46,697 bases of DNA from Mycobacterium sp. Its GTDB lineage: Bacteria > Actinomycetota > Actinomycetes > Mycobacteriales > Mycobacteriaceae. This document shows, piece by piece, positions 25,455-36,508 of the stretch; position 1 is the stretch's first letter, and each line of letters starts with the position of its first letter. The position numbers and the translations under genes were made by a program. Below the pieces are notes generated by a model that did no database searches, was not told the DNA's origin, and saw only the letters and a list, made by a program, of their open reading frames with translations. Where the stretch lies: contig NZ_PKEK01000075.1 in NCBI RefSeq assembly GCF_002863225.1, positions 1 through 46,697 on the forward strand, read 5' to 3'.

Positions 25455-26020
25455 TTCGGCTTCGTCGCGCGCCACCGCAGTCGTACGCCCGCCACGTCGA
25501 TGCGAACGTCGCGGAATCCCGCGGCATCGAGCCGCCGCCTGAACTCGTCGGGCTGAACCGGGTTGTAGGTGTCGCCGATGTGAATGAGACGGAAGGGCAG
25601 CGATGCCAGCCGGTCGCTGCCGGCGAACACTCCGCCCGGCCGAAGGACACGGAATGCCTCGGCGAAAAGCTGATCTTGCAACCGATCCGTGGGGACGTGG
25701 TGAAGCATCGTGAAACACACCACGGAGCTGAACTCATCGTCGGGCAACCCGGTGTCGCTGCCGTCGGCGTGCAGAATTCGGGCCCGGTCGCTGTAGAGGT
25801 GGTGCAGCCGTTCGGCCATCGGTTTGTCGACCTCGACGGCGGTCACCGAGTCTGCGCGATCGATCAGCGCGCGCAACGTAGCGCCGTAGCCCGGACCGAT
25901 TTCGAGGGTCTGGTCTCCCAGCTCGACACCGGCAAGAGACCACGGCAACAACTCGTCGCGGACCACGCCCGCCCATCCCGCCGAACTACACCGCCGCTGG
26001 TGCAGCAAATTCATCGCCAT
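25451..26020 (-). CDS. Class I SAM-dependent methyltransferase
   Basis: A 189-aa Rossmann-fold methyltransferase: motif I LEIGPGYGATLRAL, acidic loop AVEVDKPM, ADGSDTGLP (motif II region) and the post-motif FRVLRPGGVF. The family is the UbiE/Methyltransf_11 type acting on small molecules; the acceptor is unknown. ATG 26020 follows AAAGGTG; the frame extends 19 codons further. The gap before it (26021-26326) separates it from a divergent hypothetical gene. Confidence 0.88.
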   Translation of the reverse strand: MAMNLLHQRRCSSAGWAGVVRDELLPWSLAGVELGDQTLEIGPGYGATLRALIDRADSVTAVEVDKPMAERLHHLYSDRARILHADGSDTGLPDDEFSSVVCFTMLHHVPTDRLQDQLFAEAFRVLRPGGVFAGSDRLASLPFRLIHIGDTYNPVQPDEFRRRLDAAGFRDVRIDVAGVRLRWRATKPN

Positions 26021-26326
26021 GACGTGGCACCTTTCTGTCGAGACTTCACACACCAACGAAGCTACGAGGGGCCGCATCTGTCGACTTCCGAAAATATGCC
26101 GGGCTGTATCGGAATTCCGCCAACGTTGTGCGCCCGCAGCCGGCCGTGAACCAACTGCGACTGGTCACCGGTCGAGATGTGTTGGCGCACATCATGTTCG
26201 ATGCCACACCTGGTCGACGTGCCACGATGCGGGCCGCCGTCGTTCGAATCGGCCGGAATATAAGTCTTTGCATGCCCGTTGCGCCCCTCGTAGAACGACC
26301 GATTTTCGAAACCGCGAGGTGTGACC
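26021..26326. other. 306-bp intergenic region between divergent genes
   Basis: The gap holds no credible gene: short frames on both strands lack ribosome-binding sites and family features. It contains TATAAG (26259-26264), a possible -10 box for the plus-strand hypothetical gene, and a small palindrome TTTCGAAA (26304-26311) just before that gene's GAGG. No stable terminator or repeat stands out. Confidence 0.4.
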
Positions 26327-26836
26327 ATGACGACGACCGAACAGATCCGGGAGAATCTGCTGGTGAAGGGCCTGGGTAGGCCGGTAGCTCTGAACGCCGT
26401 CGACTGGAAGATCAAGCACGACAACCCATCGGCATCAGCATCCGAGGTTCAAGACGAGGCCTTGGAGGTCATCCGCACCCTGGTCGACGACGGGTTGTTC
26501 ACGCTGGGGGCGGTGCGCAAGCACCGGTTCGTCAGCTCGAAGCGGTCGCTGGATCGCTCGATGCGCCACATCTCGCATGAGTACATCGACCACTACGACG
26601 ACCCGAAGCGCTGGATGTTCGCGGCGTGGATGAGGTTGACCGCCAAGGGACAGCAGGTCGCGCGGTCTTTGGAGCAACGGGCCTTCGATGCTTATCGCGA
26701 CAGTTGGGCCGGCAGTGACCGGTGCGAAAACGTTGTGACGCACGACTTCTCGTCCCGCGACAGCGCCGAGCTACGCCAGCTGCGCGCCCAGGTCGCGCAG
26801 TGGCAGGCAGCGGACTCCCGACGCGACGTCGCCTGA
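26327..26836 (+). CDS. Hypothetical protein
   Basis: A 169-aa soluble, helical protein rich in charged residues. The segment SEVQDEALEVIRTLVDDGLFTLGAVRK with a following KRSLDRSMRHISHEYIDHYDDPKRW resembles a winged-helix-like arrangement but is not a clear DNA-binding motif. ATG 26327 follows GAGG at seven bases; GTG 26321 in frame is less likely. It is divergent from the methyltransferase and convergent with an amidohydrolase (6-bp gap). I do not recognise the family. Confidence 0.72.
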   Translation: MTTTEQIRENLLVKGLGRPVALNAVDWKIKHDNPSASASEVQDEALEVIRTLVDDGLFTLGAVRKHRFVSSKRSLDRSMRHISHEYIDHYDDPKRWMFAAWMRLTAKGQQVARSLEQRAFDAYRDSWAGSDRCENVVTHDFSSRDSAELRQLRAQVAQWQAADSRRDVA

Positions 26837-26842
26837 CCGCCG

Positions 26843-28570
26843 CTAGCGGCTTGCGGCCTGCAGGAATCGGCCGGCGTGTAGCTCGGTGCCGAAACCGGGG
26901 GCGAATTCGCCTGCCTGGTAGACGATTTGGCCGCCGACAATTGTCGCGCTGACCAGATTGTCGTTGCGGTTGACCATCCGCTTGACGTCGGGCGCTCCGG
27001 GATAGGGCGCCTCGGCGTAGGCGGCGCTGGAACCGTCGAAGCCCGCTGGGTCGATCACCGCGATGTCGGCCCGTCGGCCGTTGCCGAGGTAACCCGCGTC
27101 GAGGCCGTACCAGTCGGCGAGCTCACCGGTGAGACGGTGTACCGCTGTCTCGACAGGCATCGAGCGACGGTGGTGCACACGCTCGAGCATCCGCAGACCG
27201 GCGTTGTAGAACGCCATATTGCGTAGGTGCGCACCGGAATCCGAGAACCCGATCTGGACGTTGGGTGAGCGTTGCATACGGTCCAGAACCTCGTCGCGGT
27301 CGTTGGCTACGACAATGCGCCAGCGCAGTCGGTCACCGTGTTCGACCGCCAGGTCGAGCAGTGCGTCGGCGGGCTCGATTCCACGGCTCGCGGCGACATC
27401 CGCGAACGATTGCCCGACGACCGAATTATCCGGGCAGGCGATGATTTCGGCGTCCGACAGGTCGCGACTCCACACCCGTGGGCCGAACTGCTTGGCCATG
27501 TCCTTGCGGAACTGCCGGCGATAGGACTCGTCGGCGAGTAACTTGCCCCGGCTCATCTCGTCGCGAAAGTTGAGTGCCGCTGAGCCGGAACCGAATTCCT
27601 CGAAGACGATGAGGTTGAAACCGTCGGCGTACATCTCGAACGGCACCGGCAGGTGCTGCCAGCGGAAGTTTCCGCCGGCCCGGTTCGTCAAGCCCGCCGC
27701 CAGCAGGGTCAGCCGCGCGGCCCTGCGGTCAGCTTTCACATCGGCGGCCGCGATCAACGTGGTTTTCAGTGGTCGCCGGAACCCGCGGCCGATGCTCTGC
27801 GCGAGGTATCGCGACACCTCGGCTTGCCGGGCGAGGTTCGGAGTGCTCTGGTGCACGCGTCCGCGCCGGCGCAGAACGGTGTTGAGCGCGTGGAACTCCG
27901 ACCATTTGGCATAGGTGGACGGCAGCTGGCGGGCCGGGAAGCGGGTGCCCTCGAGTTTGGAGAAGGAGCTGCGCAGCGTGGACAGCCCGACGAAGCCCGC
28001 GTCGAGCGCATCGGACAGCATCTGCTGCATCTGACCGATCTCCGAACGCGTCGGTCGGTAATCGGCATCAACCGAGCGTCCGAGACCGAGCACCGCGGCC
28101 CGGATGTCGGAGTGACCGATGAACGCGGCGACATTCACCCCGAGCGGCAGCGAATCCACCGTCTTCACGTATTCGGCTGGGCCGCTCCAGGTTTTGGCCT
28201 CTTTGACCGAGTCGTGGACGATCTGCCATGGCAGCGCCTCGACGCGCGAGAACATGTCGGCGCAGTCATCGGCCTCGCTGTAGACCGTCGACAGCGAACA
28301 GTTGCCGAGGATGACCGATGTGGTCCCGTGCCGGACGGACTCGCCGAGACCGGGGCTGAGCAGGACTTCGGCGTCGTAGTGCGTGTGGATGTCGATGAGC
28401 CCTGGCATTACCCATTGACCATGGGCGTCGATGGTGCGGACGCCGTCCGGCAAGCCCGGCGCGACCGCGGCGACTTTCCCGTCGCTGATCCCGACGTCGG
28501 CGGTGACGGGCGCGGCACCGGTCCCGTCGAACACGGTTCCGCCGCGAATGACCAGTTCAAAATCCGCCAT
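26843..28570 (-). CDS. D-aminoacylase-like amidohydrolase, second paralog
   Basis: A 575-aa amidohydrolase_3-type protein: small N-terminal beta domain, DIHTHYDAE (H62, H64), VILGNCSLS with Cys91, a long central region, FSDSGAHLRNM with the late Asp, and a C-terminal GRRADIAVIDP strand domain. It is clearly related to, but diverged from, the protein at 19888-21648 and lacks that protein's GHHAFAHRP region. Substrate unknown. It is divergent from a TetR gene; two inverted repeats occupy the 50-bp gap and would control it. Confidence 0.88.
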   Translation of the reverse strand: MADFELVIRGGTVFDGTGAAPVTADVGISDGKVAAVAPGLPDGVRTIDAHGQWVMPGLIDIHTHYDAEVLLSPGLGESVRHGTTSVILGNCSLSTVYSEADDCADMFSRVEALPWQIVHDSVKEAKTWSGPAEYVKTVDSLPLGVNVAAFIGHSDIRAAVLGLGRSVDADYRPTRSEIGQMQQMLSDALDAGFVGLSTLRSSFSKLEGTRFPARQLPSTYAKWSEFHALNTVLRRRGRVHQSTPNLARQAEVSRYLAQSIGRGFRRPLKTTLIAAADVKADRRAARLTLLAAGLTNRAGGNFRWQHLPVPFEMYADGFNLIVFEEFGSGSAALNFRDEMSRGKLLADESYRRQFRKDMAKQFGPRVWSRDLSDAEIIACPDNSVVGQSFADVAASRGIEPADALLDLAVEHGDRLRWRIVVANDRDEVLDRMQRSPNVQIGFSDSGAHLRNMAFYNAGLRMLERVHHRRSMPVETAVHRLTGELADWYGLDAGYLGNGRRADIAVIDPAGFDGSSAAYAEAPYPGAPDVKRMVNRNDNLVSATIVGGQIVYQAGEFAPGFGTELHAGRFLQAASR

Positions 28571-28586
28571 CGTCTGCCCATCTTTC

Positions 28587-28602
28587 GATACTTGTTGGTA
28601 TC
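28587..28602. promoter_or_regulatory. Inverted repeat GATAC-N6-GTATC, likely TetR operator
   Basis: GATACTTGTTGGTATC lies between the divergent amidohydrolase and TetR genes, 16 bp before the amidohydrolase start. It shares the GATACT half-site with the second repeat at 28609-28622. Confidence 0.5.
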
Positions 28603-28608
28603 CAATCG

Positions 28609-28622
28609 ATACTCAGGAGTAT
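28609..28622. promoter_or_regulatory. Perfect inverted repeat ATACTC-AG-GAGTAT, likely TetR operator
   Basis: The 14-bp palindrome overlaps the first possible ATG (28621) of the TetR gene. It has the same ATACT-N4-AGTAT form as 6871-6884. Confidence 0.55.
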
Positions 28623-29247
28623 GCTTTCGCGCATGTCGCCTGTCAAGCCGCCGCGAACCCGCCCGACCCGGAGTGAGGTGAAGGACCGGATCCTGGAAGC
28701 AGCGTCGAAAGTTTTCGCCGCTGAGGGGTTCGCCGGCGCCACCATCGACGCGATCGGCCAGGCGGCGGGATTCACCAAGGGTGCGGTTTATTCGAACTTC
28801 GGTTCCAAGGACGAACTGTTCCTGGCACTCCTCGACCGTGAGTTCGAGCTTCGCGGCGAACAGATCGCGACCGCGCTGGAAAGCGGTGGCGACATTGCCG
28901 CGGCCGCGGACACGTTGAGCCGGTCCGTGCTCGACTCGGTGCACGCCCACGCCGATTACTACGTGTTGTTCGTCGAGTACTGGTTGCGCGCGGTGCGGGA
29001 TCCAGAGCTGCGCGAGCGACTGATCGCGCGTCGCCGGGCCGCCGCAGCCGAGCAGGCGGAAAATTTTGCCGATTCGGCTGCCGCGGTGGCATCCGATCGG
29101 CCCTTGGCCGAACTCGCCCAACTCGTCGTCACGATGAACCTGGGAATCGCGATGGAGGAAGTTCTGCGACCCGGCACGATCGACCCCGGACTTCTCGCCC
29201 AACTGATCACCGCCTTGCTGGGATCCGTTGCGGGTCAAGGCGATTAG
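28621..29247 (+). CDS. TetR-family transcriptional regulator
   Basis: A 208-aa regulator with helix-turn-helix IDAIGQAAGFTKGAVYSNFGSKDELFLALLD, very like that of the TetR at 6931. The C-terminal domain is helical. The start is uncertain: ATG 28621 overlaps the operator and sits one base after AGGAG; ATG 28633 is 13 bases after it. It is divergent from the amidohydrolase, and nine bases separate its stop from the ABC-like gene, so it may also be co-transcribed with the ABC-like/YhgE pair. Confidence 0.9.
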   Translation: MLSRMSPVKPPRTRPTRSEVKDRILEAASKVFAAEGFAGATIDAIGQAAGFTKGAVYSNFGSKDELFLALLDREFELRGEQIATALESGGDIAAAADTLSRSVLDSVHAHADYYVLFVEYWLRAVRDPELRERLIARRRAAAAEQAENFADSAAAVASDRPLAELAQLVVTMNLGIAMEEVLRPGTIDPGLLAQLITALLGSVAGQGD

Positions 29248-29256
29248 GAGAGCTAC

Positions 29257-29931
29257 GTGGACACCCAGGACGAAACGGGCGCCCCGCCGGTGATCACCGC
29301 GACCGGACTCGGCGTCGACGGCGAGCACGAGCCGCTGTTCTCCGGCATCGACTTGGCGCTCCCCGAGGGCTTTCATGCCATTCAGATGCCGGGCGGGCCG
29401 GGTCAGACGGCGCTGCTACTGACGTTGGCCGGTCGCTTCAAGCCCTCCCACGGCACCGTGACGGTGCTCGGCGACACCAAGCCGCGCGCGATTCGCCGGC
29501 ACTGCGCGATCGCCGCGTTCCCCGACATCGACGAACTGGAGGAATCGGTGACCGTGCAGACGGTGCTGGCCGAACAACGTCGTTGGCTCGCACCCTGGTA
29601 CGCGCAGATTCCCCTGGAAGCCGGCATGTCCACCCTGACCGAGGTCTTCAATGACACTCCGCTGCCACCAACCGGGGCCTACATCGTCGAATTGTCGGAC
29701 CTGGAGCTGTTTTTGCTGCGCATCGCACTGGCGGTGATGTCGAACCGGCCCATCTTGGTGGTGGGCGACCTCGAGCAGGTTCGCGAGAATGCGCGTCGCG
29801 CCGTCGCCGTGCAGCGCCTGGGTGCGCTGGCGGCGCAACGCACGGTAGTCGTCGGCGTGACCAATCCCCTGGGCGAGCAAGCGCCTGAGCACGAGCTACA
29901 CGATCAACGCATCCTGACCGAAAGGGATTGA
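29257..29931 (+). CDS. Degenerate ABC ATPase-like protein
   Basis: A 224-aa protein with the outline of an ABC nucleotide-binding domain but broken motifs. The Walker A position reads MPGGPGQTALLLTLAGR (about residues 49-65): the lysine of GxxGxGK[ST] is Gln and the Ser/Thr follows it. The signature LSGGQ position reads LSDLEL. Walker B is recognisable as PILVVGDLE. It probably cannot hydrolyse ATP and may be a structural partner. GTG 29257 follows AGGAGAG. It is followed two bases after its stop by the YhgE/Pip-type membrane gene, so the two form a unit. Confidence 0.82.
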   Translation: MDTQDETGAPPVITATGLGVDGEHEPLFSGIDLALPEGFHAIQMPGGPGQTALLLTLAGRFKPSHGTVTVLGDTKPRAIRRHCAIAAFPDIDELEESVTVQTVLAEQRRWLAPWYAQIPLEAGMSTLTEVFNDTPLPPTGAYIVELSDLELFLLRIALAVMSNRPILVVGDLEQVRENARRAVAVQRLGALAAQRTVVVGVTNPLGEQAPEHELHDQRILTERD

Positions 29932-29933
29932 CG

Positions 29934-31838
29934 ATGCTGGCTGGACTCGCATTCGGTTCGGAGATCAAGCGTTTCGGCCGCAAGCGGATGACGCGGGTGG
30001 CGATCGTTGTGCTGATGCTGCTGCCGCTGGTCTACGGGGCGCTGTACCTGTGGGCGTTCTGGGACCCGTTCGGCCACGTGGACAAACTGCCTGTCGCTCT
30101 GGTCAACTCCGATCGGGGCGCCGTCGTGTCGGGTCAGCAGTTCAACGCGGGCAGCGAGATATCCAAGAGCCTGACCGCCGACCACAGCCTGGACTGGCAT
30201 GTGGTCGGCGCCGAAGAGGCGCACAACGGCGTCGAACACGGCAAGTACTACTTCATGGTCGAGCTGCCACCGGATTTCAGCGCGGCCATCGCCTCCCCGG
30301 TGACCGGGCAACCGAAAAAAGCCAACCTTATCGCCGTGTACAACGACGCCAACAACTACATATCGACCAGCATCGGCCGCACCGCGATCAGCCAGGTGCT
30401 CAATGCCGTGTCGTCCCGTATCTCCGGGCAAGCCGTCAATCAGATGCTCTCGGTGGTGGTTTCGTCGGGGTCCGGCATCAAGCAGGCCGCCGACGGCGCG
30501 GCACGACTCGCCGACGGCACCAATCAGCTGACGGCCGGTCTGGACACCGCCCGCACCGGCTCGGCGACACTGGCCACCGGTGCGCGGCAACTCTCCGACG
30601 GAATCAACTCGGCAACCGAGCCGCTGCTGGCGGTGAGCAAGGCGGTGTCGTCGATCGGAGCCAACACCGACCAACTACAGGCGGGAGCGACGGCTCTTCA
30701 GCAGGCAGGCGACCAGATCGGCGGAATCGCCACGGCGCAAGATGCCGCCGCCAACTCGTTGTCAGCAGTGATCGACCAGCTCGCCGCGCGGCAGGACCCA
30801 CTGGCGAACAACCTGCGCGGCATCCAGGATCAACTCCGTCAGCATCAGTTCACCCCCGAGATCCGACAGCGCCTCACCGATGCCCGCAACGCCGCGATCA
30901 ACATGACGTCAGGGCTTCGCGCACCGGGCAGCCCGCTCGGTTCAGCCCTCGACCAGGTGGGGGGCAAGGGACAGGAGCTGACCAACAAGCTCACCCAGCT
31001 GCGCAGTGGAGCTCAACAAGTGGCCGACGGTAACGCGCAATTAGCCAGCGGCATAGCCAAACTCGACGATGGCGCACAGCAGCTCAAGTCCGGTTCGGCG
31101 GAGTTGGCCACCAAGCTCGGCGACGGCGCCAAACAGGTGCCCAACTGGAGCACCGAGCAGAAGGACGCGGTGGCCGACACCATCGGCGGCCCGGTTCAGC
31201 TGGAGACCTCGCACGAGAATGCCGCCCGCAACTTCGGCACCGGCATGGCGCCGTTCTTCCTGACGCTGGCACTGTTCTTCGGCGCACTCGTGCTCTGGAT
31301 GGTGTTGCGGCCCTTGCAGAGTCGGGCCATCGCCGCGGAGATCCTGCCCATCCGGGTGGCGCTGTCAAGTTATCTGCCCGCCGCGGTGATCGCGATGTTC
31401 CAGGCGATCATCCTGTACTGCGTGGTGCGGTTCGGCCTGGGCATGCACGTGGTGCACCCGGCGTCGATGCTCGGCTTCATGATCCTGATCTCGTTCGCGT
31501 TCGTCGCCGCGACCCAGGCGATCAACGCGCTGGTCGGACCGGCGGTGGGCCGGGTGCTGATCATGGCGCTGCTGATGCTGCAGCTGGTCAGCGCCGGCGG
31601 CATGTATCCGGTGGAGACCACCTCCAAGCCGTTCCAGGTGCTGCACGGCTTCGACCCGATGACGTACGGCGTCAACGGGCTTCGGCAGCTGATCCTCGGC
31701 GGCATCGACACCCGACTGTGGCAGGCGATCGTCGTGTTGGTCGGCATCTGGGTCGCGGGGATCGTGGTCTCGTCCCTGTCCGCCCGTCGCGATCAGCTCT
31801 GGAGTCTCGAACGGTTGATACCGGCCATCAAAATGTGA
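29934..31838 (+). CDS. YhgE/Pip-type ABC-2 membrane protein
   Basis: A 634-aa membrane protein. One N-terminal helix (about 24-42) is followed by a large extracytoplasmic domain of about 370 residues with repeats such as ADGAARLADGTNQL and LASGIAKLDDGAQQL, which are likely coiled coil, then about five C-terminal helices (LTLALFFGALVLWMVL onward). This is the layout of YhgE/Pip (phage-infection-protein) and MmpL-like ABC-2 exporters; related mycobacterial genes are linked to envelope export or ESX-like functions, though I cannot assign a cargo. ATG 29934 follows AAAGGGA. It directly follows the degenerate ABC ATPase. Confidence 0.85.
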   Translation: MLAGLAFGSEIKRFGRKRMTRVAIVVLMLLPLVYGALYLWAFWDPFGHVDKLPVALVNSDRGAVVSGQQFNAGSEISKSLTADHSLDWHVVGAEEAHNGVEHGKYYFMVELPPDFSAAIASPVTGQPKKANLIAVYNDANNYISTSIGRTAISQVLNAVSSRISGQAVNQMLSVVVSSGSGIKQAADGAARLADGTNQLTAGLDTARTGSATLATGARQLSDGINSATEPLLAVSKAVSSIGANTDQLQAGATALQQAGDQIGGIATAQDAAANSLSAVIDQLAARQDPLANNLRGIQDQLRQHQFTPEIRQRLTDARNAAINMTSGLRAPGSPLGSALDQVGGKGQELTNKLTQLRSGAQQVADGNAQLASGIAKLDDGAQQLKSGSAELATKLGDGAKQVPNWSTEQKDAVADTIGGPVQLETSHENAARNFGTGMAPFFLTLALFFGALVLWMVLRPLQSRAIAAEILPIRVALSSYLPAAVIAMFQAIILYCVVRFGLGMHVVHPASMLGFMILISFAFVAATQAINALVGPAVGRVLIMALLMLQLVSAGGMYPVETTSKPFQVLHGFDPMTYGVNGLRQLILGGIDTRLWQAIVVLVGIWVAGIVVSSLSARRDQLWSLERLIPAIKM

Positions 31839-31990
31839 TCCCCCGCCGGGTCGACAGCTCCACGTCGCGAGCCTGTGAGGTTTCGTTAACGCGCCGGACG
31901 TCAATTGCGTGCCCGGTGTCCAGACGTCACTGCGACAATGACGACCTGCGCCGGCGCGTGATGCGCCGACCGAGGGAACAGGACACGTCA

Positions 31991-34513
<2,523 letters not shown>

Positions 34514-34516
34514 CGG

Positions 34517-35071
34517 TCAGCGGGTTTCGCGTCTGGGCGGGATCGGCAGCCGGGCACTGTCGTCCAGGTCGACGTCGAGGGCATTGAGCATCAACGCCAA
34601 GCCGGCGTAACGCCCGATCACCATCAACACCTCGACGCATGCCCGGTCGCCGAGGGCAGTGTGCACGTGGTCGAATGTCTGCGCCGAGACGGTCTGGGTG
34701 GTGAGCAACTCCGTGGTCAGCGTCAACACGGCACGTTCGTCTGCATCGAAATAGTGCTTCTGCCAACCGGTCTCGGACAGGATCGCGTCGATTTCGTCGC
34801 TGCTCACGCCCGCGGTGCGGGCGACGTCACGGTGCTGGCCGACTTCGTAAGCACTGTCCATCAGAAAAGCGGTGCGCAACACCACGAGTTCGCGCAACCT
34901 CGTCGGCAGCACCGGGCTGGTGAGGGCCGCGTCGCCCGCAACCATCCAGCCGGTGAAGACCTGCCTGGCGTTGGCGAGGGTGCGGTAGACATTGAGATTG
35001 CCGCGCGCTCGGGTCAATTCGCGGGCCCGTGGCGTCATGTCCTCGGGTTCGCGGTAACCGATCCGGGTCAT
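34517..35071 (-). CDS. Carboxymuconolactone decarboxylase-like (CMD) family protein
   Basis: A 184-aa all-helical protein of the CMD/AhpD superfamily. The core is LRELVVLRTAFLMDSAYEVGQHRDVARTAG with E and H of the decarboxylase group, not the CxxC of AhpD peroxidases. ATG 35071 overlaps the stop of the upstream paralog by four bases (ATGA). It is the last gene of an operon with a dioxygenase and an MDR reductase. It may act on ring-cleavage or lactone intermediates. It is convergent with glgP. Confidence 0.87.
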   Translation of the reverse strand: MTRIGYREPEDMTPRARELTRARGNLNVYRTLANARQVFTGWMVAGDAALTSPVLPTRLRELVVLRTAFLMDSAYEVGQHRDVARTAGVSSDEIDAILSETGWQKHYFDADERAVLTLTTELLTTQTVSAQTFDHVHTALGDRACVEVLMVIGRYAGLALMLNALDVDLDDSARLPIPPRRETR

Positions 35072-35616
35072 CGGTGGTCTCCCCCGGGCCGGAATGTCGC
35101 GTCGGTGTCGACTTCGACGTCGGCGGCGTTGAGCACCAACGCGAGCCCGTAGTAACAGGCGACGAGCATCAAGAGCTCGGTGATGCCCTCGTCGCCGAGA
35201 AGGGTGCGGGCATCGGCGAACGACGCATCGCTCAGTCGGCGCGTGCCGCAGAGTTCGCTGACCACATCGAGCAGTACACGTTCGTCGCGGGTGAAGCCGG
35301 CTGCTTCGAAATCATCGGTCTCGACGATCGCACCGATCTGCTGTTCGGCGATGCCGGCGGTGCGCGCGATCTCGATATGCTGACTGAGTTCGTAGCGGGA
35401 GTTCTGCAATCGCGCGACCCGCAAGATCACCAGTTCCCGGGTGCGCGGGCTGAACGTCGGGCTGTCGAACAACTCGTCGACCATCTGCGTCCAGCCGGCG
35501 AAGACGTCCGACGCGTTGGCGAGCACGCGGAACGCGTTGAGAGCGCCCCGGCGCGTCATGAAGTCGCGCACGGTCTCGGTCTGTGCGTCGACCGCCACCA
35601 GCGGTATACGTGACAT
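35068..35616 (-). CDS. Carboxymuconolactone decarboxylase-like (CMD) family protein, paralog
   Basis: A 182-aa CMD-family protein, a tandem paralog of the gene downstream. The core RTRELVILRVARLQNSRYELSQHIEIARTAG again has E/H and no CxxC. ATG 35616 follows GGGAGA; the frame extends 14 codons more but those overlap the dioxygenase. Two adjacent CMD-like proteins suggest a heteromeric assembly, or two different steps. The upstream intradiol dioxygenase would supply a cis,cis-muconate-like or maleylacetate-like product. Confidence 0.87.
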   Translation of the reverse strand: MSRIPLVAVDAQTETVRDFMTRRGALNAFRVLANASDVFAGWTQMVDELFDSPTFSPRTRELVILRVARLQNSRYELSQHIEIARTAGIAEQQIGAIVETDDFEAAGFTRDERVLLDVVSELCGTRRLSDASFADARTLLGDEGITELLMLVACYYGLALVLNAADVEVDTDATFRPGGDHR

Positions 35617-35632
35617 CAACGTTCTCCCATGG

Positions 35633-36508
35633 CTATTCGGTGGCAGTGGCCAGGACAAAGGTCCAGTCCAAGGTCACGAAGGGCTCGTCGACGGCTGTTC
35701 CGTCGGGAGCGATTCCGGGCTCGTTTCGCACGAAGTCCGTCTGCAGCGACTGCACATCCGCGAAGACCGCGTCGCGGTTGATGTAGGGGTCGTCTCGGTA
35801 GAAAAGCTGGGTGATCAGCGGCTGGTACCCCTGCGCGTGAAGCCAGAAGTGGACGTGCTGCGGCCGCATGATGGAACGGTTTGCGGCGCGCATGATTTCG
35901 CCACACGGCCCATCAGTGGGCACCGGGTAATAGCGCGGGGTGATGGACCGGTACCAGAACCGGCCGTCATCATCGGTGGTCAGCAGCGCGCGCATGGCGA
36001 ATTCGTCGGGCAGCCTCTCGGTTTGCTGGACGTCGTAGTATCCCTCGCCGTCACTGTGCCAGGTGTCGACGTGCGCGCCGGCCACAGCCTCACCCTGATC
36101 GTCGACCACCCGGCCCGTGACGAACATCGGTGTGCCGGAGAGACCGTTGGAGATGTCGTCACCGTTCTCCGCGCTCGGTCGGCCTTCGACGTAGAACGGG
36201 CCGAGCAGGGCCGACGAAGTGACCGATGAACCGCTGTGTTGATTGATGAGGTCCAGCAACATGCTCAACCCGAGGATGTCGGACAGCAGCATCACCTCTT
36301 GACGCGTCGAGCTGGAAACCTTCCCCAGCCGTTCGACGAAATCCATTGCGGTGAACCACTCGTCACCGGTCAGTCGCACTTCGCGGGCGAAGTCGTGCAA
36401 GTGTCGCACCAGGCCGACGAGCACCTCCCGGAAGCGTGGGTCGGCGGCAGTGTCGAAGGTTCGCTGCACAGCGTCGGTGATGGTCTGTTCGGTCAGGTCG
36501 GATGCCAT
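35633..36508 (-). CDS. Intradiol ring-cleavage dioxygenase (catechol/hydroxyquinol 1,2-dioxygenase type)
   Basis: A 291-aa non-heme Fe(III) enzyme opening catechol-type rings between the hydroxyls. It has an N-terminal helical dimerisation region (about 1-95), then the beta core: SALLGPFYVEGRP, VDTWHSDGEGYYDVQ (Y158), PRYYPVPTDGP (Y194) and RPQHVHFW (H218, H220), the two Tyr and two His iron ligands. Helical N-terminus and motifs fit hydroxyquinol or catechol 1,2-dioxygenase more than protocatechuate 3,4-dioxygenase. ATG 36508 overlaps the MDR gene's stop (TGATG) and follows GAGG. It is the second gene of a four-gene operon. Confidence 0.93.
   Translation of the reverse strand: MASDLTEQTITDAVQRTFDTAADPRFREVLVGLVRHLHDFAREVRLTGDEWFTAMDFVERLGKVSSSTRQEVMLLSDILGLSMLLDLINQHSGSSVTSSALLGPFYVEGRPSAENGDDISNGLSGTPMFVTGRVVDDQGEAVAGAHVDTWHSDGEGYYDVQQTERLPDEFAMRALLTTDDDGRFWYRSITPRYYPVPTDGPCGEIMRAANRSIMRPQHVHFWLHAQGYQPLITQLFYRDDPYINRDAVFADVQSLQTDFVRNEPGIAPDGTAVDEPFVTLDWTFVLATATE

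Noticed and set aside
31718..31990. Long upstream extension of the glycogen phosphorylase frame
   Set aside because: It overlaps the YhgE gene and is not phosphorylase-like; ATG 31991 has a proper start context.
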